DNA of 64,000 bases from Halomonas sp. A11-A (GTDB lineage Bacteria; Pseudomonadota; Gammaproteobacteria; Pseudomonadales; Halomonadaceae), in assembly GCF_003182195.1 (NCBI RefSeq), contig NZ_QGTM01000009.1, positions 30,131 through 94,130 of the forward strand, read 5' to 3'. The notes beneath the pieces were generated by a model that saw only the letters and a list, made by a program, of their open reading frames with translations, had not been told where the DNA came from and made no database searches. The position numbers and the translations under genes are program-made. How positions within the stretch are numbered: position 1 is the first letter of the stretch; the number at the start of each line of letters is the position of its first letter. Positions 44,764-52,843 of this stretch are shown piece after piece.

Positions 44764-45963
44764 ATGCAAGCCTATCTGCTGGACTTTGCCAACTTCATGC
44801 TGCGCTGGCTGCACGTCATCGCGGCCATCGCCTGGATCGGCGAATCGATCTACTTCGTGATGCTGGACAACAGCCTCAAGAAACCCAAGGCCGCCGAGGA
44901 CCGCGACAAGGGTGTCTTCGGCGAGATGTGGGCGGTGCACGGCGGCGGCTTCTACCACAACCAGAAGTACGCCACGGCGCCGGCCAAGCTGCCCGATGAC
45001 CTGCACTGGTCGTTCTGGAAGTCCTACACCACCTGGCTGTCGGGCTTCGCGCTCTTCGTGCTGCTCTACATGGCCAACCCGAGCTTCTATCTGGTCAACC
45101 CCAATGCCAGCTGGGAGTGGGCCGCCAACATGAGCGGCTGGCAGGCCAACGTGCTGGCGCTGCTCTTCCTGGTCGGCGGCTGGGTGGTCTACAACGAGCT
45201 GTGCAAGCGCATCAGCCCCGACATGACCCGGGACGGCCTGCTGAGCATCGCCGTAGCCGTGATGATGGTCGTGGTGGCCTGGCTCAGCACCCAGCTCTTC
45301 GCCGGCCGCGCCGCCTTCCTGATCACCGGCGCGGTGATGGCCACGGCGATGTCCGCCAATGTCTTCTTCTGGATCATCCCCGGCCAGCGCCGCATGGTCG
45401 CCGCCATGAAGGCGGGCGAGGCCCCCAATCCCCTGGACGGCAAGCGCGGCAAGCAGCGCTCGGTGCACAACACCTACTTCACCCTGCCGGTGGTGCTGCT
45501 GATGATCAGCAACCACTACTCCTTCGCCTACTCCCACGAGCAGGCCTGGGTGATCATGTCGCTGTTCATCTTCGCCGGGGCCCTGATTCGTCAGTTCTTC
45601 GTGCTGATGCATGCCGGCAGCATCAAGCCGGCCTATCCGGCGGCCGGCGTGGCGCTGATCGCCCTGGCGTTCTGGATCGCCGCCCCCGCGCCGTCACCCG
45701 CCGCCGATCCGGACCGTGCCGCGGTAAGCCTCGAGGAGGTCCACGCCATCCTGGAGACCCGCTGCGTGGCCTGTCACGCCAGCCGGCCCACCCAGCCCGG
45801 CTTCAACGCGCCGCCGGCCGGGGTCGCCTACGATTCTCTCGAACAGACCGCCGCCCAGCGTGCACAGATCCAGCAGGTGGTGGCGAGCGGCTACATGCCG
45901 CTGGGCAACATGACCGGCATGACCGACGAGGAGCGCGAGGCCATCGCCGCCTGGTCACAGTGA
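44764..45963 (+). CDS. puuD: Membrane urate hydroxylase with cytochrome c domain
   Basis: Cofactor-linked urate oxidase that converts urate to 5-hydroxyisourate, replacing soluble uricase. 399 residues. Residues ~10-310 contain eight or so helices (DUF989-type: WLHVIAAIAWIGESIYFVML). Residues ~320-399 form a periplasmic c-type cytochrome with CVACH (C334, C337, H338) and a probable Met ligand in GYMPLGNM. Electrons therefore go to the respiratory chain rather than directly to oxygen. Same strand as uraH. Confidence 0.92.
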   Translation: MQAYLLDFANFMLRWLHVIAAIAWIGESIYFVMLDNSLKKPKAAEDRDKGVFGEMWAVHGGGFYHNQKYATAPAKLPDDLHWSFWKSYTTWLSGFALFVLLYMANPSFYLVNPNASWEWAANMSGWQANVLALLFLVGGWVVYNELCKRISPDMTRDGLLSIAVAVMMVVVAWLSTQLFAGRAAFLITGAVMATAMSANVFFWIIPGQRRMVAAMKAGEAPNPLDGKRGKQRSVHNTYFTLPVVLLMISNHYSFAYSHEQAWVIMSLFIFAGALIRQFFVLMHAGSIKPAYPAAGVALIALAFWIAAPAPSPAADPDRAAVSLEEVHAILETRCVACHASRPTQPGFNAPPAGVAYDSLEQTAAQRAQIQQVVASGYMPLGNMTGMTDEEREAIAAWSQ

Positions 45964-46014
45964 CGGCGGCGCCGCCGGCCGCCTTGCCCCTCCGCGCGTT
46001 CTTCACCCTGCGCC

Positions 46015-46049
46015 ACACCTTGACTCGCCCTTCCGGTGGGTCAAGGTGT
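46015..46049 (+). terminator. Hairpin downstream of puuD
   Basis: Perfect 10-base-pair inverted repeat ACACCTTGAC / GTCAAGGTGT, 51 bases past the puuD stop. No T-run follows, so an operator role is also possible. Confidence 0.55.
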
Positions 46050-46077
46050 ATCGGGAAGTCGTCTAAGGGGTCATTCG

Positions 46078-46087
46078 GCGTATACAA
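46078..46087 (+). promoter_or_regulatory. Ureide-regulon site C (regulator promoter)
   Basis: GCGTATACAA, 37 bases upstream of the GntR-family gene start; its position suggests autoregulation. Confidence 0.5.
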
Positions 46088-46124
46088 TGAACGCCATCAG
46101 TGAAGGCAGGGGAGGTATGCCCGC

Positions 46125-46859
46125 ATGAGTCAGCGCCAGCCCGAGCCCGCACACCGGCCGTCTTCCCCGCGCCGTGGCAAGGACGGTGACGGTGCCGAGC
46201 GCCACGAGGCCATCTACCGGTCGATTAGCGATGCGATCGTCGAGCATCGTCTCAAGCCCGGTGCCCGCCTACGCGAGGATGCGCTCTCCGAGGTGTTCGG
46301 CGTCAGCCGCACCGGTATCCGCAAGATTCTCCAGCGCCTGGCCCTGGAGCAGCTGGTCACCCTGACACCCCGCCGCGGGGCCAGCGTCACGCGCCCCACC
46401 GCCGACGAGGCCAAGGACGTCTTCGATGCCCGCCAGATGATCGAGTGCGGCCTGATGCCCGAGGTGGCCCGGCGCATCACCGCCGAGGAGGCGAGCGAGC
46501 TGCGCGACATGGCGCGCCGCGAGCGCAAGGCGCTGCGCGCCGGCGAGCAGAGCACCGCCATCAAGCTCTCGGCGGCCTTCCACGAGCGCCTGGCCCAGCT
46601 CTCCGGCAATGCCACCCTGGCCGAATTCGTCGGCCGGCTCTGTTCGCGCTCCTCGCTGATCCTCGCCGTCTACGGCAACCCCGGGCACCTGGGCTGCGAG
46701 TCCCATGACCACGAGGACCTGATTGGCTACCTGGAGGCCGGCAACGGCGAGCGCGCCGCGGCCTTTATGAGCCGCCACCTCAAGGCCATCGAGGCGTCGC
46801 TGTCGATCGTCGAGGAGGAGCAGGAGGCACCCGACCTGCACCAGATCTTCAATCTTTGA
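46125..46859 (+). CDS. GntR/FCD-family regulator of ureide catabolism
   Basis: Dimeric transcription regulator, 244 residues. N-terminal winged HTH (about 28-92: LKPGARLREDALSEVFGVSR then TGIRKILQRLALEQLV). C-terminal FCD ligand domain with the metal-binding Asp/His set: FDARQMIE, FHERLAQL, SHDHEDLI and SRHLKAIE. Sites with a TGTAYACA core lie at its own promoter and at those of the surrounding urate and allantoin genes, so it is the best candidate for the regulon factor. Ligand unknown, perhaps allantoin, urate or glyoxylate. Confidence 0.83.
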   Translation: MSQRQPEPAHRPSSPRRGKDGDGAERHEAIYRSISDAIVEHRLKPGARLREDALSEVFGVSRTGIRKILQRLALEQLVTLTPRRGASVTRPTADEAKDVFDARQMIECGLMPEVARRITAEEASELRDMARRERKALRAGEQSTAIKLSAAFHERLAQLSGNATLAEFVGRLCSRSSLILAVYGNPGHLGCESHDHEDLIGYLEAGNGERAAAFMSRHLKAIEASLSIVEEEQEAPDLHQIFNL

Positions 46860-46937
46860 TGCACGCTGCCGGTGCGTCTCGCCATTTTGTTCGCACCGAC
46901 TCGGTGCGTCCCTATGCCCTCATTCCTTGCCTGTCAG

Positions 46938-46967
46938 CACCGTACTTGATCACAGCACGGTGTTTTT
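46938..46967 (+). terminator. Rho-independent terminator after the GntR gene
   Basis: CACCGT / ACGGTG stem (46938-46943 and 46957-46962), 13-base loop, then TTTTT. It lies in the 307-base gap 46860-47166, which otherwise holds only A/T-rich sequence and ureide site D. Confidence 0.7.
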
Positions 46968-47008
46968 CCGTGTCCTCCCCAACGATCGGAAAATTTTTAG
47001 CTCCATGT

Positions 47009-47018
47009 TTGTATACTA
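47009..47018 (+). promoter_or_regulatory. Ureide-regulon site D (ABC promoter)
   Basis: TTGTATACTA, one mismatch from TTGTATACAA, in the A/T-rich leader 149 bases upstream of the binding-protein start. Confidence 0.6.
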
Positions 47019-47166
47019 AATTTCAGTAACTTGTATTTTTGGTTTTCGCGCTCCACCGTATTCTTGCTCGGATATCTCTCCCTTTGGCCTCGTAATTGCA
47101 TTAGTCAAGAGGAGCTGTGCATCGACGATGCCGGCATTTCGACCAAGAAGAGGGGGAGCGTGAAAA

Positions 47167-48795
47167 ATGGTATACAAAAAAATCGCAGCAGCCCTGTGCC
47201 AGGCTCGCCGTGCGGCAGCGGTCACCGTCAGTCTGACGGTACTCTCCATGCCGGTTATGGCCGACGGTCAGGTGCTGCGCATCGCCATGACCGCCTCGGA
47301 CATTCCGTTGACCACCGGCCAGCCCGACAGCGGCTTCGAGGGCTATCGCTTCCTGGGCTATACGGTCTATGACGCGCTGATCAACTGGGACCTGTCCTCG
47401 GCCGACGAGGTCAGTGGCTTGACTCCCGGCCTGGCCGAATCCTGGGAGGTCGACGAGGAGGACACCCGGGTGTGGACCTTCACCCTGCGCCAGGGCGTGA
47501 GTTTCCATGATGGCAGTGAGTGGAATGCCGACGCCGCCATCTGGAACCTCGACAAGGTCTACGACGAGGAGTCGCCGCAGTTCGACGCCCGTCAGGCGGG
47601 TAACGTGCGCGGCCGCATCCCGGCCATGGACCAGTACGAGAAGGTCGACGATCATACCATCCGCTTCACCACGCGGGAGCCGGACGCCTGGTTCCCGTAT
47701 CAGCTCACTTTCCTGCTGTTCTCGAGCCCGGCGCAGTGGGAGGCGCTCGGCGGCGACTGGGATGCCTTCGCCCGCGAGCCTTCCGGCACCGGGCCGTTCC
47801 GGTTGACGCGTCTGGTACCGCGGGAGCGGGCCGTGCTCGAGCCCAACGCCGATTATTGGGATGCCGACCGAGTCCCGCGTATCGAGCGCGTCGAGCTGAT
47901 CCCCATGCCCGAGTCGAGCACCCGCACCTCGGCGCTGCTGTCGGACCAGGTGGACTGGATCGAGACGCCGGCACCCGACGCGATTCCGCGCATGGAGTCT
48001 CGGGGCATGAGCATCACCAGCAACCCCTATCCGCACACCTGGCCCTATCAGTTCTCCATGCTCGAGGGCAGCCCGTGGCGTGACATCAACGTGCGCAAGG
48101 CGGCCAATCTGGCGGTTGACCGTGAGGGGCTCGAAGTCCTGCTGGGCGGCCTGATGGTGCCCGCGGCGGGTATCGTCACGCCGGATCACCCCTGGTACGG
48201 CGAGCCCGAGTTCGAGACCCGCTACGACCCGGAAGAGGCCATGCGCCTGCTGGCGGAGAGCGGCTACGGCCCGGACAACCCCGTAGAGGTGAAGGTGCTG
48301 ATCTCCACCTCCGGCTCCGGTCAGATGCAGCCCCTGGCCATGAACGAGTACATCCAGCAGAACCTGGCCGAGGTCGGCATCGCCCTCGACTTCGAGGTGC
48401 TCGACTGGGAGTCGCTGTTCCCCAACTGGCGGCGCGGCGCGGAAGACCCAAGCAGTCGCGGCGCCCATGCCACCAACATCTCCTTCGGCTGGCTCGATCC
48501 GTTCGCCGCCTTCTATCGCTTCATGCATTCGAGCATGGCGCCGCCCAACGGCTTCAACTGGGGCTACATGGACGACCCCGAGTACGACCGCCTGCTCGAT
48601 GAGGCACGGGTGACCTTCGATCAGGAGGCACAGGACGCCATCCTGGCCGAGTTCCACGCCCGCATGGTTGACGACGCCGCCTGGCTGTGGGTGGCCCATG
48701 ACGTGGGGCCCCGCGCCATGCAGCCGCGGGTCAAGGGCTTCGTCCAGGCCAAGAACTGGTTCCAGGACCTGACCCCGGTCTACATCGAGGAGTGA
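47167..48795 (+). CDS. Peptide-type ABC transporter substrate-binding protein
   Basis: Family 5 extracellular solute-binding protein (DppA/OppA fold), 542 residues, with a signal peptide ending near VMADG (residue ~35). Typical blocks are GLAESWEVDEEDTRVWTFTL, GVSFHDGSEWNADAAIWNLD and the late FGWLDPFAAFYRFMHSS. First gene of a complete five-gene importer (binding protein, two permeases, two ATPases). The ligand is not necessarily a peptide. Its promoter carries TTGTATACAA-like sites shared with the purine genes, hinting at a nitrogen compound related to that pathway. Confidence 0.85.
   Translation: MVYKKIAAALCQARRAAAVTVSLTVLSMPVMADGQVLRIAMTASDIPLTTGQPDSGFEGYRFLGYTVYDALINWDLSSADEVSGLTPGLAESWEVDEEDTRVWTFTLRQGVSFHDGSEWNADAAIWNLDKVYDEESPQFDARQAGNVRGRIPAMDQYEKVDDHTIRFTTREPDAWFPYQLTFLLFSSPAQWEALGGDWDAFAREPSGTGPFRLTRLVPRERAVLEPNADYWDADRVPRIERVELIPMPESSTRTSALLSDQVDWIETPAPDAIPRMESRGMSITSNPYPHTWPYQFSMLEGSPWRDINVRKAANLAVDREGLEVLLGGLMVPAAGIVTPDHPWYGEPEFETRYDPEEAMRLLAESGYGPDNPVEVKVLISTSGSGQMQPLAMNEYIQQNLAEVGIALDFEVLDWESLFPNWRRGAEDPSSRGAHATNISFGWLDPFAAFYRFMHSSMAPPNGFNWGYMDDPEYDRLLDEARVTFDQEAQDAILAEFHARMVDDAAWLWVAHDVGPRAMQPRVKGFVQAKNWFQDLTPVYIEE
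47168..47177 (+). promoter_or_regulatory. Ureide-regulon site E (on the ABC start codon)
   Basis: TGGTATACAA overlaps the ATG of the binding-protein gene. One mismatch from consensus. Position within codons 1-4 would suit roadblock repression, or may be chance. Confidence 0.4.
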
Positions 48796-48848
48796 GTCGT
48801 AGCGGCGGCAGGTGAGGGTGTGCCTGCCGCCGCCGGCCTGGAGGCAAG

Positions 48849-49802
48849 ATGAGTACCTATTTCCTCAAGCGCATTCTCTATGTGGTGCCGATCGCCCTGG
48901 CGGTAAGCTTCTTCTGCTTCTCGCTGGTGCACCTTTCGCCCGGCGACCCCATGGATGCGGTGGTGTCGGCCGATGCCCCGCGTGAGGTGGTGGCCATGGT
49001 GGAGCGCGCCTACGGCTTCGATCGCCCGCTGCCCGAGCAGTTCGCCCTGTGGGTGAGCCGTGCGCTGCAGGGCGACCTGGGGCTGTCGGCGGCCAACGGG
49101 CGGGCGGTGACCACGGAGGTATTCGCCGCGCTCAAGAACACCCTGCTGCTGGCCCTGGCGGCCTCACTGATCGGCTTCACCCTGGGCTGCACCTTCGGCC
49201 TGTTGGCCGGCTACTGGCAGGGTTCGCTGCTCGACCGCCTCGTCACCGGCTTCGCCGTGGGTGGGGTCAGCGTGCCCCATTACTGGCTGGGCATGCTGCT
49301 GGTGATCGTGTTCTCGGTGGAGCTCAACTGGCTGCCCTCCTCCGGTGCGGGGCCGGGAAGCTCGAACGACTGGGCCTTCGAGTGGGCCTACCTGCGCCAC
49401 TTGATCCTGCCGGCCGTAACCCTGTCGGTGATCCCCATGGGGGTGGTGACCCGCACCGTGCGCGCCATGGTGGCCGAGATCCTGGCCCATGAATTCGTCG
49501 AGGCGCTGCGGGCCAAGGGGCTGGCCGAGAAGCGCGTGTTCCTGCACGTGGTCAAGAACGTGGCGCCCACGGCGCTGGCGGTGATGGGGCTGCAACTGGG
49601 CTACCTGCTGGGCGGCTCGATCCTGGTGGAGACGGTGTTCTCCTGGCCGGGTACGGGGCTTCTGCTCAACAACGCCATCTTCCAGCGCGACCTGCCGATC
49701 CTGCAGGGGACCATCCTGGTGCTGGCGCTGTTCTTCGTGCTGCTCAACCTCATCGTCGATCTGGCCCAGGCCAGGCTGGACCCGCGTATTCAGCGCAGCT
49801 GA
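48849..49802 (+). CDS. ABC transporter permease (DppB/OppB type)
   Basis: First permease, 317 residues with six helices. N-terminal FLKRILYVVPIALAVSFFCF, the conserved HLSPGDPMDAVVS, and the EAA loop FVEALRAKGLAEKRVFLHVV. GGAGG precedes the start. Forms the pore with the next gene product. Confidence 0.9.
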   Translation: MSTYFLKRILYVVPIALAVSFFCFSLVHLSPGDPMDAVVSADAPREVVAMVERAYGFDRPLPEQFALWVSRALQGDLGLSAANGRAVTTEVFAALKNTLLLALAASLIGFTLGCTFGLLAGYWQGSLLDRLVTGFAVGGVSVPHYWLGMLLVIVFSVELNWLPSSGAGPGSSNDWAFEWAYLRHLILPAVTLSVIPMGVVTRTVRAMVAEILAHEFVEALRAKGLAEKRVFLHVVKNVAPTALAVMGLQLGYLLGGSILVETVFSWPGTGLLLNNAIFQRDLPILQGTILVLALFFVLLNLIVDLAQARLDPRIQRS

Positions 49803-49820
49803 TCGCAAGGAGACACGCCC

Positions 49821-50711
49821 ATGTCGCTCACTCTCGATACCGCCGTGTCGCCCATGGCGGCACCCCCCGCGGAGCCTGGCTACTGGCGCAGCGTATTCGC
49901 CCGCTTGCGGCGCGACCCGGTGGCCATGGTCGCCGGCCTGATCCTGCTGGCCATCGTGCTGATGGCGATCTTCGCGCCCTGGCTGGCGCCGCAGAGTCCT
50001 TACAGCACCAGCATGCTGCACCGCCTTCAGCCCATCGGCTCGCCGGGATTCCCATTGGGCAGCGACGAGCTGGGGCGCGACGTGCTGTCGCGCTTGATCC
50101 ACGGTGCGCGGCTATCGTTGCTGATCGGCGTGATGCCGGTGATCAATGCCTTCGTCATCGGCAGCGCCATCGGCATCGTCGCCGGCTTCGTCGGCGGGCG
50201 CACCAATACCGTGATCATGCGCGTGATCGACGTGTTCTACGCCTTTCCCGCCGTGCTGCTGGCCATCGCCCTGGCCGGCGCCCTGGGGGCCGGGCTGGTC
50301 AACTCGCTGTTCTCGCTCACGGTGGTGTTCATCCCGCCCATCGCCCGGGTCGCCGAGAGCGTGACCACCCAGGTGCGCAGCGTCGACTACATCGAAGCGG
50401 CGCGGGCCAGCGGCGCACGCAGTCTGACCATCATTCGGCGTCACGTGCTGGGCAACGTGCTGGGGCCGATCTTCGTCTATGCGACCTCGCTGATCAGCGT
50501 CAGCATGATCCTTGCCTCGGGGCTCTCCTTCCTCGGCCTCGGGGCGCGTCCGCCGATGCCGGAGTGGGGGCTGATGCTCAACACCATGCGCGATGCGATC
50601 TACGTCAATCCGTGGGTGTCGGTGCTGCCCGGCATGATGATCTTCACCGTGTCGATCTGCTTCAACATGCTCAGCGACGGGCTGCGCTCCGCCATGGACG
50701 TTAAGCTATGA
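49821..50711 (+). CDS. ABC transporter permease (DppC/OppC type)
   Basis: Second permease, 296 residues. N-terminal cytoplasmic stretch, then GLILLAIVLMAIFAPWLAPQ, the family block GSDELGRDVLSRLIHGARLS, and EAA loop YIEAARASGARSLTIIRRHV. Its stop overlaps the ATPase ATG (ATGA). Confidence 0.9.
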   Translation: MSLTLDTAVSPMAAPPAEPGYWRSVFARLRRDPVAMVAGLILLAIVLMAIFAPWLAPQSPYSTSMLHRLQPIGSPGFPLGSDELGRDVLSRLIHGARLSLLIGVMPVINAFVIGSAIGIVAGFVGGRTNTVIMRVIDVFYAFPAVLLAIALAGALGAGLVNSLFSLTVVFIPPIARVAESVTTQVRSVDYIEAARASGARSLTIIRRHVLGNVLGPIFVYATSLISVSMILASGLSFLGLGARPPMPEWGLMLNTMRDAIYVNPWVSVLPGMMIFTVSICFNMLSDGLRSAMDVKL

Positions 50712-51811
50712 GTCATCAAGCCCGGAAGGAAGACAGCATGAATGCCACGCCGATGGCGACGAGCGATCCCCGTGACCGCGGCGGCAAGGCCCAGCCGCTG
50801 TTGCGGGTCAAGGGGCTGCGCAAGCACTTCGTGATCAAGCGTGACCTGCTGGGGCGGCCACTGAGCCGCGTGCATGCGGTGGACGGCATCGACTTCGAGG
50901 TGCGCAAGGGCGAGACCCTCGGCATCGTCGGCGAATCGGGCTGTGGCAAGTCGACCACTGCGCGCCTGCTGATGCACCTGCTGCAGCCCGATGGCGGAGA
51001 GGTGATCTTCGACGGCGACCCGGTCGGCACGCGGGGCGGCCTGTCGCTGCGCGAGATGCGCCGCCAGATGCAGATGGTGTTCCAGAATTCCTACGCCTCG
51101 CTCAACCCACGCATGACCATCGAGGAGTCGATCGCCTTCGGCCCGCAGGTGCACGGCGTCGGGCGGCGCGAGGCGCGTCAGCGCGCCCGGCGGCTGCTCG
51201 ATCAGGTCGGGCTGCTGCCGGAGCGCTTCGCACAGCGTTATCCCCACGAACTCTCCGGCGGCCAGCGCCAGCGGATCAACATTGCCCGGGCGCTGGCGCT
51301 CGAGCCGCGCCTGCTGATTCTCGACGAGGCGGTATCGGCGCTGGACAAGTCGGTGGAAGCCCAGGTGCTCAATCTGCTCGGCGATCTCAAGCAGGAGTAC
51401 GGGCTGACCTACCTGTTCATCTCCCACGATCTCAACGTGGTGCGCTACATCAGCGACCGGGTCATGGTGATGTACCTGGGCAAGGTGGCCGAGGTGGGCG
51501 ACAGCGAGGCGCTCTACCGCGCCCCGGCCCACCCCTACACCCGGGCGTTGATGTCGGCCATGCCGTCGCTGGAACCGGGGCGGCGCACCCAGACGGCGCC
51601 GCTGGCCGGCGACCCACCCAACCCCATCGACCTGCCGCCGGGCTGCCGGTTCTGCCCGCGCTGCCCCCTGGCCGTGGATCTCTGCCGTGGCACCGAGCCC
51701 GAGCTTGCGGCGCTGCCGGGCGGCGGACACCTGTCGGCTTGTCACCGGGCCGACGAGGTGCAAGCCGCGGTATCGAACCCGCAGCCCAGCGTCGAGGAGA
51801 GCGTTCGATGA
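50708..51811 (+). CDS. ABC transporter ATPase (DppF/OppF type)
   Basis: 367-residue ATPase. Walker A GESGCGKSTTARLL, signature LSGGQRQRINIARAL, Walker B LLILDEAVSALDKSV, and a C-terminal oligopeptide-transporter extension with CRFCPRCPLAVDLC (possible Fe-S cluster cysteines, as in the family). In most dpp operons DppD precedes DppF; here the F-type comes first. Overlaps both neighbours by 4 bases. Confidence 0.88.
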   Translation: MSHQARKEDSMNATPMATSDPRDRGGKAQPLLRVKGLRKHFVIKRDLLGRPLSRVHAVDGIDFEVRKGETLGIVGESGCGKSTTARLLMHLLQPDGGEVIFDGDPVGTRGGLSLREMRRQMQMVFQNSYASLNPRMTIEESIAFGPQVHGVGRREARQRARRLLDQVGLLPERFAQRYPHELSGGQRQRINIARALALEPRLLILDEAVSALDKSVEAQVLNLLGDLKQEYGLTYLFISHDLNVVRYISDRVMVMYLGKVAEVGDSEALYRAPAHPYTRALMSAMPSLEPGRRTQTAPLAGDPPNPIDLPPGCRFCPRCPLAVDLCRGTEPELAALPGGGHLSACHRADEVQAAVSNPQPSVEESVR

Positions 51812-52836
51812 AATCCGATGTCATGACCCGAACGGCCGTTCAGACGCCGTTGACGGCATCCGCCGATCCCATGGTCGAGATTCGCGATCTGCACGTGCAC
51901 TTCGGCACGCCTCGGCGTCAGGTGCAGGCGGTCAACGGGGTCGACCTGACCCTGGCCCGCGGCGAAGTGCTGACCATTCTGGGCGAGAGCGGCTCGGGCA
52001 AGAGCGTTACCCTGCGCAGCCTCATGCGCCTGCTGCCGGAGCGCAAGACGCGCCTGACGGGGAGCGTTCGCGTCGACGGTCAGGACGTGCTGGCCATGTC
52101 GCGGCGTGAGCTGTCCCGCTTTCGCGGTCGCACGGCGGCGATGATCTTCCAGGAGCCGATGCTGGCGTTCGACCCGGTGTTCACTGTGGGCGATCAGATC
52201 GCCGAAACCGTGTGTCGTCATGAAGGCGTGAGCCGGCGCGAGGGATTGGCGCGTGCCCTGGAGCTGTTCGACCGGGTGCGCATTCCCTCGGCCAAGCGGC
52301 GGCTCGCCAACTACCCTCACGAACTCTCCGGCGGCATGAGCCAGCGGGCGATGATCGCCCTGGCCCTGTCGTGCCGGCCCAAGCTGCTGCTGGCCGACGA
52401 GCCGACCACCGCGCTGGATGCCACGGTACAGATCCAGATCCTGCTGCTGCTTCGGGAGCTGCAGCGGGAGCTGGGCATGTCGGTGATCTTCGTGACCCAC
52501 GACATGGGCGTGGCCAACGAGATATCGGATCGCATCGCCGTGATGTACGCCGGACGGCTGGTGGAAACCGGGGCCGTGGATACCGTCATCGCCCAGCCAC
52601 GCCATCCCTATACCCTGGGGCTGATGCACTCGCGTGCCTCCGGCGAGCTGCGCGGGCAGCGTCTCAGTGCCATTCCCGGGGCGCCACCGGACATGTCGGC
52701 GCCGCCACCCGGCTGTGCCTTCGCCCCACGCTGCCCCCATGCCGACGCGACATGCACCCAGGCCCTGCCCGGCATGAGCGAGCTGGGCGACGGCCACCGG
52801 GCGGCCTGCTGGCGGCTCGGGGAGACGGCGAGCTGA
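51808..52836 (+). CDS. ABC transporter ATPase (DppD/OppD type)
   Basis: 342-residue ATPase. Walker A GESGSGKSVTLRSL, signature LSGGMSQRAMIALAL, Walker B LLLADEPTTALDATV, and the C-terminal CAFAPRCPHADATC. Start MKSDVMTRT (51808) overlaps the previous stop (ATGA); an earlier in-frame start is inside the neighbour. Ends 7 bases before the convergent tctA-type stop. Confidence 0.88.
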   Translation: MKSDVMTRTAVQTPLTASADPMVEIRDLHVHFGTPRRQVQAVNGVDLTLARGEVLTILGESGSGKSVTLRSLMRLLPERKTRLTGSVRVDGQDVLAMSRRELSRFRGRTAAMIFQEPMLAFDPVFTVGDQIAETVCRHEGVSRREGLARALELFDRVRIPSAKRRLANYPHELSGGMSQRAMIALALSCRPKLLLADEPTTALDATVQIQILLLLRELQRELGMSVIFVTHDMGVANEISDRIAVMYAGRLVETGAVDTVIAQPRHPYTLGLMHSRASGELRGQRLSAIPGAPPDMSAPPPGCAFAPRCPHADATCTQALPGMSELGDGHRAACWRLGETAS

Positions 52837-52843
52837 CGGCTCG